From NCBI GenBank assembly GCA_900549295.1, contig URNG01000087.1:1-13008 (forward strand): a stretch of DNA of 13,008 bases. Direction: 5' to 3'. A program made the translations under genes and the position numbers. Positions 1 through 7,039 of this stretch are shown here, piece by piece (within the stretch, counting starts at the first letter, position 1; each line of letters starts with the position of its first letter). Source of the stretch: an uncultured Rhodocyclaceae bacterium (GTDB lineage Bacteria; Pseudomonadota; Gammaproteobacteria; Burkholderiales; Rhodocyclaceae). The notes below the pieces were generated by a model. That model was not told the DNA's origin, made no database searches, and saw nothing but the letters and a program-made list of their open reading frames with translations.

Positions 1-91
1 GTTCGCCCTGTGCTTGTCGAAGGGCATCACCTGCAACATCAGGGGCTTCGACAGGTTCAGCCCGAACGGGTTTGATTGATTCAGCGCTTCC
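1..91. repeat. Palindromic MITE/REP-like intergenic repeat, copy A (left end cut by window)
   Basis: Imperfect inverted repeat: a left arm containing CTTGTCGAAGGGC (13-25) and a right arm GGCTTCGACAGGTTCAGCCC (44-63). Positions 22-84 match copy B (2827-2889) at 58 of 63 bases in the same orientation. Its right end, TCAGCGCTTCC (81-91), is the exact reverse complement of the left end of copy B (2792-2802), which helps define the element's terminal inverted repeat. It lies just downstream of tcdA, so it could form a 3' hairpin in that transcript. No coding capacity is seen. Similar TTCGACAGGCTCAGCCCGAAC-type sequences are, from general knowledge, common dispersed repeats in proteobacterial genomes. 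Confidence 0.7.
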
Positions 92-110
92 AGGGGGTTT
101 TCAGCAAGAA

Positions 111-887
111 TCAGCCCGCAGCAATGCGGTTCAGCGCCCAACTGGCGGCGACCATGCCGAAAACCGAAGTCACGCAGACGGCGGAGCCGAAGCCCGCGCA
201 GTTCAGGCCCTGCGGGGCGGCGGGTGTGCTGTTGCCACTCTGGCAGTTGTGGCCGGAGGCCGGGTAGCGCAGCGGCTCGGTGGAATATACCGCCGCCACG
301 CCGAATTTTCCCTGCCGGGGAAAACTGTGTTCGCGGCGCAGGCTGGCGCGCACCTTGGCGAGCAGCGGGTCTTGCGTGGTCTGGCTGAGGTCGGCCAGAC
401 GGATCTGGGTCGGGTCGAGTTGCCCGCCCGCCGCGCCGGCCACCACGAGGGGCAGTTTCTGGCGGCGGCAATGAGCGATCAGCGCCACCTTGACCCGCGC
501 CTGGTCGATGGCGTCGATCACCGCGTCGCAGTCCGCCGTCAGCAGCGCGGCGAGGTTGTCCGCAGTGACGAAATCCTCGATGCACGTGACCCGGCAGGCC
601 GGGTTGATCGCCGCGATGCGTTCTGCCATCGCACTCACCTTGGCCTGACCGTAAACATTACCCAGGGCGTGAATCTGGCGGTTGGTATTGGATTCGGCCA
701 CCATGTCCAGGTCGATCAGGGTCAGGCGGCCCACTGCGGTGCGCGCCAGGGCTTCCGCCGCCCAGGAGCCGACGCCGCCCAGGCCGATGACCATCACATG
801 CGCCGCTTGCAGGCGTTGCAGGCCGGTTTCGCCATACAGGCGCGCCACGCCGCCGAAGCGGCGCGCGAAATCAGGAGCGTCGGACAT
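111..887 (-). CDS. tcdA: TcdA/CsdL-like tRNA threonylcarbamoyladenosine dehydratase (ThiF/E1-like family)
   Basis: Predicted 258-aa cytoplasmic enzyme that uses ATP to cyclise the t6A base at position 37 of ANN-decoding tRNAs to ct6A. The adenylation-domain glycine loop GLGGVG is at residues 35-40, followed by the acidic LIDLD strand (57-61) and the NTNRQ motif (67-71) typical of E1-like enzymes. GAAGGQLDPTQI (151-162) and the C-terminal block PQGLNCAGFGS (225-235), with a candidate catalytic Cys230, fit TcdA rather than ThiF or MoeB; there are no zinc-binding CXXC pairs. Length is close to the roughly 268 aa of the E. coli protein. The ATG at 887 is chosen because it overlaps the stop of the upstream gene as TGATG, indicating translational coupling; longer versions would run through the upstream coding region. 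Family assignment is strong; substrate is by homology. Confidence 0.87.
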   Translation of the reverse strand: MSDAPDFARRFGGVARLYGETGLQRLQAAHVMVIGLGGVGSWAAEALARTAVGRLTLIDLDMVAESNTNRQIHALGNVYGQAKVSAMAERIAAINPACRVTCIEDFVTADNLAALLTADCDAVIDAIDQARVKVALIAHCRRQKLPLVVAGAAGGQLDPTQIRLADLSQTTQDPLLAKVRASLRREHSFPRQGKFGVAAVYSTEPLRYPASGHNCQSGNSTPAAPQGLNCAGFGSAVCVTSVFGMVAASWALNRIAAG

Positions 888-1978
888 CAGGTTTCGATGG
901 TTTTGCGGATCACCGTGTTGAAGGGCGCAATCCACTCCGGGGCGAACTGCTTGTCGCAGGCGTTGATTTCGGCAATCGCCCGCAGCACCGAGCGGGTCTT
1001 GCCACGGTCGCTGTGCTTGAGCATGACCGCCTCGAAGGCGTCGATGATGGCGAGAATTTTCGCCCCCGGACAAATCGCATCGCCTTGCAACTGCTGCGGA
1101 TAACCCCGCCCGTCGGGCATTTCGTGGTGCTGCGCCACCATCTCGGCAGCGGCGAGCCAGCCCGGCATGCGCTGCAACAAACCGGCTCCCAGGCCCGGAT
1201 GGGTGTTCAGAATCTGCTTGTCGGCCTCGCTCAGACGCCCCACTTTCAGCCAGGTCGATTCCGGCAGGAACATCATGCCCACATCGTGCAGATAGACGGC
1301 GGCCTCCAGTTGCAAGACATCGACCGTGCCGCCGCCCGCCTTGTTGGTTTCCAGCGCCAGCCGCAGGATGCGCATGGTGCGCCCCTTGAACAAGGGGGAG
1401 CGGCTTTCCAGTTGCAGCGCCAGCGAGCGGAAAAACGCGAGGTCTTCGTTCAGGCGGGCGTGGCCGCTGGCGGCACGCCCGCCGGCGCTGGCCGTCAGAC
1501 CGCCGGCGCTCGGCTTGAAGCCGGTGACGGCCTGCACCAGTTCGGCGCAGCGCGCATCCAGTTCAGCTGCCGGGGCGCTGGCCAGTCCCTGCAAGTATTC
1601 GAGCAAGGTCGGCAAATGCAGATTGCTGGTCGATCTGCCGTGCAGCAAGGCCTCGGTTACCAGTTCGAGGCGGTCGATGGAGAGCAGGATGGTTTCGGCC
1701 AGCAAGTCGGAAAAAGGAATTTCTCCGTCGCGAAAACGCGACATCAGGGACTCGACCGGGTGCGCAATTGCCACGCCCAGATCGAATTTGCACAGGGCAG
1801 CGTCGCCCTTGACGTTGTGAATGGTGCGAAACAGATCGGCAGTCAGTTCCCGCTCGTTTTCACCTTGCCGCAACCGCGCCACATCACGTTCGATGATCGG
1901 ACTGCGGTCGTACAGCGCATCGGCAAATTCCTGCAACGATTCCAGGTCGAGCCCGACGTTGGTGATGGTTCCCTGCAT
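887..1978 (-). CDS. HPt-like domain plus HD-GYP domain signalling protein
   Basis: Predicted 363-aa soluble protein. Residues about 10-115 look like a histidine phosphotransfer (HPt) domain, with RTIHNVKGDA around His54 matching the HPt pattern HxxKG. A flexible Ala/Gly-rich linker (about 155-172) leads to a C-terminal HD-GYP domain: HD at 231-232, THP at 259-261, HHE at 284-286, GYP at 292-294 and the late Asp313. HD-GYP domains commonly hydrolyse cyclic di-GMP, so phosphorelay input controlling second-messenger turnover is plausible. Two deviations are visible: the usual HDIGK reads HDVGM, and the early metal-ligand His of the HxxR motif seems to be Arg (RTMR, about 200-203). Activity is therefore uncertain and a binding-only role is possible. 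The start at 1978 is preferred over an upstream ATG at 2035 because AGGGGAAG lies at ribosome-binding distance. The stop overlaps the tcdA start. Confidence 0.8.
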   Translation of the reverse strand: MQGTITNVGLDLESLQEFADALYDRSPIIERDVARLRQGENERELTADLFRTIHNVKGDAALCKFDLGVAIAHPVESLMSRFRDGEIPFSDLLAETILLSIDRLELVTEALLHGRSTSNLHLPTLLEYLQGLASAPAAELDARCAELVQAVTGFKPSAGGLTASAGGRAASGHARLNEDLAFFRSLALQLESRSPLFKGRTMRILRLALETNKAGGGTVDVLQLEAAVYLHDVGMMFLPESTWLKVGRLSEADKQILNTHPGLGAGLLQRMPGWLAAAEMVAQHHEMPDGRGYPQQLQGDAICPGAKILAIIDAFEAVMLKHSDRGKTRSVLRAIAEINACDKQFAPEWIAPFNTVIRKTIET

Positions 1979-2015
1979 GATCGGCTTCCCCTGTGGCTGC
2001 GCAGACAATGGCCGC

Positions 2016-2024
2016 AGTTTAGCA
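2016..2024 (-). promoter_or_regulatory. Possible extended -10 promoter for the HPt/HD-GYP - tcdA unit
   Basis: The minus strand reads TGCTAAACT, an extended -10 (TGn plus TAAACT, 4 of 6 to TATAAT), about 38 nt upstream of the start at 1978. No convincing -35 was found. Position between divergent genes supports a promoter here, but the match is weak. Confidence 0.3.
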
Positions 2025-2062
2025 AAGAGCGGCACGGCAGGCTCGCACCGGGTGCGGCGGCA

Positions 2063-2092
2063 TCGACACTGCCCCGCCCGCCCTCATAGAAT
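2063..2092 (+). promoter_or_regulatory. Predicted sigma70-type promoter of gph
   Basis: TCGACA (2063-2068; 5 of 6 to TTGACA), an 18-nt spacer and TAGAAT (2087-2092; 5 of 6 to TATAAT). Transcription would start near 2099, giving a leader of about 20 nt that contains the GAGGA ribosome-binding site before the ATG at 2120. Prediction from motif and spacing only. Confidence 0.5.
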
Positions 2093-2119
2093 GGACGGCT
2101 GACATTTGCGAGGAAACCC

Positions 2120-2782
2120 ATGCGATTCACTTCCGTCACCTTCGACCTCGACGGCACCCTGGTCGACAGCCTGCCCGATCTGGCCGCTGCCTGTCAGGGC
2201 ATGTTGCGGGAACTCGGCCTGCCGCCGCGCAGCAGCGCCGAGATCGGGCGTTTCGTCGGCCAGGGCATGGCGGTGCTGGTAGAACGCTGCCTGACTTTCG
2301 CCGCGCCGCCGGATGCCGCCTTGCAGGCGCGCGGCATCGCCGTTTTCCGCGAGCATTACGCCGCCAGCAACGGCCAACTGGCGTGCTGCTATCCCGGCGT
2401 GGAAGAAGCCTTGCAAGCCTGGGCAGCGAGCGACATGGCGATGGCGGTGGTCACCAACAAGCCGGAAGAATTCACCCATCAACTGCTGCAAAAGCTCGAT
2501 CTGGCGCGCTTCTTCCCGGTCGTGGTCGGCGGCGACACGACGGCGCACCGCAAGCCGCACCCGGCGCCGCTCCTGCACGCCTGCGCGCTGATGAGCAGCG
2601 CGCCGGAACGCAATCTGCACATCGGCGATTCGCGCCACGACATCGCCGCCGCCCGCAACGCCGGTTGCGCGGCCTATGCCGTGCCTTACGGCTACCACGG
2701 CGGCGAACCGCTGCGCGCCGACGAGTGCGACGCGCTGGTGGCCGACCTTGCCGCCGCCCTGCGGCTGGCGCGAGGCGGCTGA
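2120..2782 (+). CDS. gph: Phosphoglycolate phosphatase (HAD superfamily)
   Basis: Predicted 220-aa cytoplasmic phosphatase that would hydrolyse 2-phosphoglycolate to glycolate. All four HAD motifs are present: DLDGT with nucleophile Asp9 and Asp11, VTNK with Thr112, Lys145 within RKPHP, and GDSRHD with Asp170 and Asp174. An alpha-helical cap lies between motif I and II (about residues 15-85), as in Gph and related subclass I HADs. Length is usual. The start follows GAGGA at good spacing, and an upstream TCGACA/TAGAAT promoter is visible. It is divergent from the HD-GYP gene and convergent with nirE, with a palindromic repeat between the last two. HAD substrates cannot be fixed from motifs alone; pyrophosphatase PpaX-type or other sugar-phosphate activity remains possible. 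No link to denitrification is apparent. Confidence 0.85.
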   Translation: MRFTSVTFDLDGTLVDSLPDLAAACQGMLRELGLPPRSSAEIGRFVGQGMAVLVERCLTFAAPPDAALQARGIAVFREHYAASNGQLACCYPGVEEALQAWAASDMAMAVVTNKPEEFTHQLLQKLDLARFFPVVVGGDTTAHRKPHPAPLLHACALMSSAPERNLHIGDSRHDIAAARNAGCAAYAVPYGYHGGEPLRADECDALVADLAAALRLARGG

Positions 2783-2786
2783 AACG

Positions 2787-2901
2787 CTTAGGGAAGCGCT
2801 GAGCTTGTCGAAGGGCGCTTATCGAAGGGCATCACCTGAAAAATCAAGGGCTTCGACAGGCTCAGCCCGAACGGTTTTGATTGATTCAGAACTTCCTTAG
2901 G
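2787..2901. repeat. Palindromic MITE/REP-like repeat, copy B, between convergent gph and nirE
   Basis: About 115 bp with imperfect terminal inverted repeats: left CTTAGGGAAGCGCTGA (2787-2802) and right TCAGAACTTCCTTAGG (2886-2901), 12 of 16 complementary. Inside, GAGCTTGTCGAAGGGC (2801-2816) pairs with GGGCTTCGACAGGCTC (2848-2863) at 13 of 16 positions. Unlike copy A it contains a tandem 14-bp duplication, GCTTGTCGAAGGGC then GCTTATCGAAGGGC (2803-2830). The right terminus overlaps the nirE stop codon (2897-2899). Its place between two convergent genes would also suit a bidirectional transcription barrier. No transposase is in the window. Confidence 0.72.
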
Positions 2902-3730
2902 CCATGCTGACGGCGCAATCCAGATTCAGCGCGTTCAGCGTGGCGCTTGCCTGTGCCGCCGGATCGGCCGCCGCGCCGTAACGCGCCGCCAGCAGCTCGG
3001 CTTCGCGCTTGGCGGAGTAAGTACCCGCCACCGCGCCGATGACGATCAGCGCCGGCGATTGCAGGCCGGCGGCGACCACTTTGCCGGCCAGGGCGGAAAT
3101 CGGCGCGGCCACGCTACGCTGGTCGCGGGTGGTCGCCGACTGCACCACCAGCCCCGGCGTATCGGGAGACAGGCCATGCGCGATCAGTTGCTCGCAAACC
3201 TTGGGCAAGGCAGCCAGCCCCATGTACACCACCAGCGTCTGCCGCTCGCGGGCGAGCACTTCCCAGTCGAGATCGAGCGAGCCGTCCTTCAGATGCCCGG
3301 TGGTCAATACCAGACTGCACGCATGGGCGCGGTGCGTCATCGGCACGCCGGTATACGCGCCGACGGCGGAGGCCGTGGTGACGCCGGGGACGATTTCAAA
3401 CGGGATGCCAGCGGCTTCCAGCGCCGCCATTTCCTCGCCGCCGCGCCCGAAGATGAAGGGATCGCCGCCTTTCAGGCGCACCACGTGCAGCCCCTGACGG
3501 GCGAGATCGACCAGCAGGTCGTTGATGCGGTCCTGCGGCAGGGCGTGCCGACCGGATTCCTTGCCAGCATAGACCGTGCGCGCGGCGGGCGAGATCAGGG
3601 CGACCACCTCGTCGCCCACCAGATTGTCGTACACCACCGCCTCCGCCTCCCGGATCAGGCGGTAAGCACGTAGCGTGAGCAGTTCCGGATCGCCCGACCC
3701 TGCGCCCACCAGACTGACTTTTCCGAGCAT
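2897..3730 (-). CDS. nirE: NirE: uroporphyrinogen-III C-methyltransferase for heme d1 synthesis
   Basis: Predicted 277-aa cytoplasmic SUMT that transfers two methyl groups from S-adenosylmethionine to uroporphyrinogen III, giving precorrin-2, the entry step to siroheme and heme d1. Signature blocks: GAGSGDPELLTLRA near the N-terminus, VVRLKGGDPFIFGRGGEE in the middle, VPGVTTASAVGAYTGVPMTHR next, and VVYMGL. There is no CysG-like dehydrogenase/ferrochelatase domain, so siroheme completion needs genes elsewhere. CobA and NirE cannot be told apart by motif; nir context favours NirE. The start at 3730 follows a GGGGGA ribosome-binding site; the open frame extends far upstream only as a shadow inside nirN. 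It is the last nir gene, 74 bp after nirN, and its TAA lies in the terminus of the adjacent repeat. Confidence 0.92.
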   Translation of the reverse strand: MLGKVSLVGAGSGDPELLTLRAYRLIREAEAVVYDNLVGDEVVALISPAARTVYAGKESGRHALPQDRINDLLVDLARQGLHVVRLKGGDPFIFGRGGEEMAALEAAGIPFEIVPGVTTASAVGAYTGVPMTHRAHACSLVLTTGHLKDGSLDLDWEVLARERQTLVVYMGLAALPKVCEQLIAHGLSPDTPGLVVQSATTRDQRSVAAPISALAGKVVAAGLQSPALIVIGAVAGTYSAKREAELLAARYGAAADPAAQASATLNALNLDCAVSMA

Positions 3731-3804
3731 GATCTTTTCCCCCTTTGTTTGCGCGTGTCGTTGCGTTTTGATTGCGTGATTGCTTGCGATTCTGCCACCC
3801 TGCC

Positions 3805-5388
3805 CTAGTGGCTGGTGCCTTCCGAGCGGGTGATCTTGTTGTGCAGGTTGTATTTGCCGACGGGCTTGTCCATCGGGATGCGCTTCACTTCCTGCAGCGT
3901 TTGTGCGTCGAAAACGATCAGAGCGCCGCCCGCCGCCTTGCGTTCCCACAGACTCGCCAGCACGTAGCGGCCATCGCGGGTGAATTCGACGTGCGCCAGC
4001 GTCTTGCCCGGCACCGGGCGCAGTTGCGCCACCACTTCCAGTTTTTCCTTGTCGATGACCTGCAAGGTATCGCGGTTGTCGCGGTGCATCATGGAATCCG
4101 TCCAGGCGTAGCGGCTCTTTTCGTGGCTGCGCATGAAGAAGCCTGGCCCCAGGGTGGGAATGCTTTTCACCAGTTGCCAGTTGTCGGTGTCGATGATGCT
4201 GACCAGCCCTTCGTTCAGGTTCGGCGTCGCCATCACCGTCCTGCCCTGCCAAGCCCAGGTGATGCCGGAACCCAGGTGCGGCATGCCCGGCAGTTGCAGT
4301 TCGGCCACCTTCTTGCGCGCATCGAGATTGATGACCTGCCCGCGCCCGCCTTCGCGCGAGGCGCCCATCAGGTCGTTGTAGTCCTGGGTGAAGAAGAAAT
4401 CGTCCAGATAATCCTCGGTCTTGGTGCGCTGCGGGTTGAGGAAGCCGGAAATGAAAGCGCCTTCCTTGTACTGGAAATCGTGCACCCAGCCGACCGCGAT
4501 GTCCGGGTGCTTCGGATCGTAGGAAATCTCCCACACTTCGTTCACGTCCTTGAGCGCCGCCACGAAGCTCTGGCGCGGCGCGGCGTCGTACACCGCGGAA
4601 ACGCGCGAACTCTGCTTGCCATCGACGTCGGTCACCGGCAGCACGCGCAGGGGCTTGAGGTCGCTGTCGAGAATCACCAGACTGTGCGGCAGATAGTTGG
4701 CAATCGCCACGTACTTGCCATCCGCCGACACCGCCGCGTTGCGCGTGTTGATGCCGGCGCGCACTTCGGCCACCGGCGTCAGGTTCCAGATGTCGTACTT
4801 GGTGACCCAGCCGTCGCGCGAGGCGAAGTAGACGAAACGCCCGTCCGGCGAGAATTTCGGCCCGCCGTGCAGGGCGAAGCGCGAGGGGAAGCGGTGGATA
4901 GGTTCGAGCTTGTCCCCGTCGAGCACCGACACGTGATGGTCGCCGCTCTCGACGACGATGAACACGTTCATCGGATCGGCCTTGAAGGACGGCTTGTTGG
5001 GCAGCTTTTTCTCGTCGGCATGGACGATACGCGAGGCGAGGATGTCGGCCTCGTCCCAGCGCGGCCTGACCGCCGGCGGCGTGTAGATGTAGGCTTGCAG
5101 GGCGTCGATTTCGGCGCTGCTCAAAAGCTTGGCGAAACCTTCCATCTGCGTCGCCGGGCGGCCTTCGGCAATCACCTTGCTGGCCTCGCCCTTGCGCAGC
5201 CGCCCGAGGTTTTCCGGCAGCAGCGCCGGACCCATGCCACCCAGACGCTCCACGCCATGGCAACTCGCGCAATGCTTCTGGTAGAGCGCTTCCGTCGTGC
5301 CGGTGCTGCTGGCGACATCGGCAGCCAAGGCCGTGCTCGCTGCGGCAAGCAGAAGGGGCGCGATTTTCAGGGCAAACGAGGCACGCAT
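3805..5388 (-). CDS. nirN: NirN: dihydro-heme d1 dehydrogenase (cytochrome cd1-like)
   Basis: Predicted 527-aa periplasmic protein related to NirS. A signal peptide (about residues 1-22, ending ALAAD) precedes a monoheme cytochrome c domain with CASCH (Cys40, Cys43, His44) and an eight-bladed propeller-like d1 domain. His174 in FALHGGPKFS and His371 in MPHLGSG are plausible ligands to the d1 substrate, by position relative to NirS. Characterised NirN oxidises the propionate side chain of dihydro-heme d1 to acrylate, the final step of heme d1 formation, and passes the cofactor to NirS. The start at 5388 is chosen over an in-frame ATG 36 nt upstream because it follows AAGGAA and gives a proper signal peptide. 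The gene starts 25 bp after nirJ. In the well-known P. aeruginosa order nirE precedes nirN; here the two are swapped. Confidence 0.9.
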   Translation of the reverse strand: MRASFALKIAPLLLAAASTALAADVASSTGTTEALYQKHCASCHGVERLGGMGPALLPENLGRLRKGEASKVIAEGRPATQMEGFAKLLSSAEIDALQAYIYTPPAVRPRWDEADILASRIVHADEKKLPNKPSFKADPMNVFIVVESGDHHVSVLDGDKLEPIHRFPSRFALHGGPKFSPDGRFVYFASRDGWVTKYDIWNLTPVAEVRAGINTRNAAVSADGKYVAIANYLPHSLVILDSDLKPLRVLPVTDVDGKQSSRVSAVYDAAPRQSFVAALKDVNEVWEISYDPKHPDIAVGWVHDFQYKEGAFISGFLNPQRTKTEDYLDDFFFTQDYNDLMGASREGGRGQVINLDARKKVAELQLPGMPHLGSGITWAWQGRTVMATPNLNEGLVSIIDTDNWQLVKSIPTLGPGFFMRSHEKSRYAWTDSMMHRDNRDTLQVIDKEKLEVVAQLRPVPGKTLAHVEFTRDGRYVLASLWERKAAGGALIVFDAQTLQEVKRIPMDKPVGKYNLHNKITRSEGTSH

Positions 5389-5413
5389 GGGGTTTTCCTT
5401 ATGGAACAGGTAT

Positions 5414-6553
5414 TCAAGCCGCAATTTCTTCGTCCGTCAGATAGCAACCGGGGTCTTCGGCCCACAGATTGCCGGTAAGTTGCTGCGCCCGCACGCGGGT
5501 GTTGCCGTTGCAGATCGAGAGATGCGCGCAGCCGGCGCAGCGCCCTTCGACCGGGCGCGGGCGCTGTTTCAGGCCGGCCATCAGCGGGTCGGACACATCG
5601 GCCCAGATCTCGCCGAACGGCTTTTCGCGCACGTTGGCGAGCGGGTAGTGCCACCACATCGTGTCCGGGTGCACCATGCCCAGGTTGTCGATGTTGGCGA
5701 CGTTCTGGCCGGAAGCGTTGCCGCCCCACTGGCGCAGCTTGCCAGCGATATGCTCGGCTTTTTCCGGGAAACGGCGGCGCGCCCAGTGCAGGAAAAAGGG
5801 GCCGTCGGCATCGTTGTTGCCGGTGGTGAATTCTTTGTGCACGCCGCGCTGGCGGTAGGCGAGGCAAGTCTCGAACAACAGTTCCATCGCCTGCCGGGTC
5901 AGTTTGTACTGCGCATCTTCCGCACGGTTTTTGTTGCCGCGCCCGGCGTAGTTGAGGTGCGAGAAATAGAAGCGGTCGATCTGTTCTTCTTCCACGAGCG
6001 CGAGCAGACCGGGCAAGTCATCGGCGTTGTCGCGCGTCATGGTGTAGCGCACGCCGATCTTCAGATTGCGGTCGCGGCACAGGCGAATGGCTTTGAGCGA
6101 AGCGTCGAACGCGCCCTGCTGCTGGCGGAAACGGTCGTGCGTCGCGCCCAGGCCGTCGAGCGAGATGCCGACGTAATCGAAATCACAGGCGGCGATGTCG
6201 GCGATGTTGTGTTCGTCGATCAAGGTGCCGTTGGAGGACAGCGCCACGTAGAAACCCATCGCCTTGGCGCGTTTGGCGATGGCGTAGATGTCCGGGTGCA
6301 GCAGCGGTTCGCCGCCGGAAAGGATCAGCACCGGTACGCGGGCGGCTTTCAGGTCGTCCTGCACGCGGTAGATTTCCTCAGTGCTCAGTTCGCCGGGAAA
6401 ATGCGTGTTGGTGGACACCGAATAGCAGTGCCGACAGGTGAGGTTGCAACGGCGCAGCAGGTTCCAGATCACCACCGGGCCGGGCGGCGAACGGTGCGGG
6501 CCGACCGGCGTCGGCGTGTCCAGTTCGGCGATGAAATGACTGATACGAAACAT
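5414..6553 (-). CDS. nirJ: NirJ: radical SAM enzyme of heme d1 biosynthesis
   Basis: Predicted 379-aa cytoplasmic radical SAM protein. The 4Fe-4S motif CNLTCRHC gives Cys36, Cys40 and Cys43; SGGEPLL (79-85) is the SAM-binding GGE motif. A C-terminal SPASM/twitch-like cluster region has Cys339, Cys342, Cys348 and Cys370. NirJ is known to remove two propionate side chains from 12,18-didecarboxysiroheme and install oxo groups there. The start at 6553 follows AGGAG at good spacing, 12 nt after the nirH stop. Related AhbC/AhbD and PqqE-like proteins share this architecture, but the neighbouring nirH, nirG, nirDL and nirN make NirJ the clear choice. Full length, nothing degenerate. Confidence 0.95.
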   Translation of the reverse strand: MFRISHFIAELDTPTPVGPHRSPPGPVVIWNLLRRCNLTCRHCYSVSTNTHFPGELSTEEIYRVQDDLKAARVPVLILSGGEPLLHPDIYAIAKRAKAMGFYVALSSNGTLIDEHNIADIAACDFDYVGISLDGLGATHDRFRQQQGAFDASLKAIRLCRDRNLKIGVRYTMTRDNADDLPGLLALVEEEQIDRFYFSHLNYAGRGNKNRAEDAQYKLTRQAMELLFETCLAYRQRGVHKEFTTGNNDADGPFFLHWARRRFPEKAEHIAGKLRQWGGNASGQNVANIDNLGMVHPDTMWWHYPLANVREKPFGEIWADVSDPLMAGLKQRPRPVEGRCAGCAHLSICNGNTRVRAQQLTGNLWAEDPGCYLTDEEIAA

Positions 6554-6565
6554 GCCTACTCCTAG

Positions 6566-7039
6566 TCAGGCGGTGAGCCGCAGCCCGGTTTTCTTGAGAA
6601 TTTTTGTTGAAAACAGCACGTCGCTACCCCGGCAGGCGGCCCCGAGCATGGCGCGCACTTCTTCGACATGCGCCATCACCTCGTCGCGGCTGGCACCGTG
6701 CAGCATGGCAAACAGGTTGTACGGCCAGCCGGGCAGATGGCGTGGCCGCCGGTAGCAATGGGTGACGAAAGGCAGTTGGCCGATTCTCTCGCCGAGCGCG
6801 TCGATGGCGGCATCGTCCACATCCCACACGCTCATGCCGTTGGCGGTGTAGCCGATGGCGTAGTGGTTCGGCACCGCGCCGATGCGGCGGATGACGCCGC
6901 GCGCCAGCAGATCCTCGATGCCGGCGATGACCGCCGCCTCGTCGCAGCCCAGGGCGCGCGCCAGTTCGGCGTAAGGCTCGGGCGTCAGCGGCAGGCCCTG
7001 CTGCGTGGCAAGGATCAGGCGGCGCTCGAAATCATCCAT
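6566..7039 (-). CDS. nirH: NirH: siroheme decarboxylase subunit
   Basis: Predicted 157-aa cytoplasmic protein of the AsnC/Lrp-like siroheme decarboxylase family. An N-terminal winged-helix-like segment (about 1-60, with RGVIRRIGAV) leads to a ferredoxin-like domain carrying CYRRPR (95-100) and WPYNLF (105-110), the signature of the NirH/NirL side of the family; LFSTKILKKTG closes it. With NirDL and NirG it would decarboxylate siroheme to 12,18-didecarboxysiroheme. Its start overlaps the nirG stop by 8 nt (ATGGATGA). Despite the Lrp-like fold no regulator role is expected. Distinguishing NirH from a second NirL copy rests on gene order. Confidence 0.9.
   Translation of the reverse strand: MDDFERRLILATQQGLPLTPEPYAELARALGCDEAAVIAGIEDLLARGVIRRIGAVPNHYAIGYTANGMSVWDVDDAAIDALGERIGQLPFVTHCYRRPRHLPGWPYNLFAMLHGASRDEVMAHVEEVRAMLGAACRGSDVLFSTKILKKTGLRLTA

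Noticed and set aside
1..91. Short repeat at the left edge as part of a CRISPR array.
   Set aside because: Only two copies 2.8 kb apart, internally palindromic, with no regular spacers.
1481..1520. GCCGGCGCT repeats within the HD-GYP gene as a possible intergenic element.
   Set aside because: They encode the Ala/Gly-rich linker (SAGGLTASAGG) in frame and are explained by codon use in a low-complexity linker.
2897..5272. A very long minus-strand open frame (791 residues) running through nirN into nirE.
   Set aside because: Only its last 277 residues show a known protein (NirE). The rest is a low-complexity Arg/Gly/Ala-rich frame shadowing nirN, and a good ribosome-binding site precedes the internal ATG at 3730.
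3772..5478. Long plus-strand open frames opposite nirN, nirJ, nirDL and nirS, up to 568 residues.
   Set aside because: They are antisense shadows typical of GC-rich genes: no recognisable motifs, His/Arg/Val-rich composition, no ribosome-binding sites, and each lies opposite a clearly identified protein.
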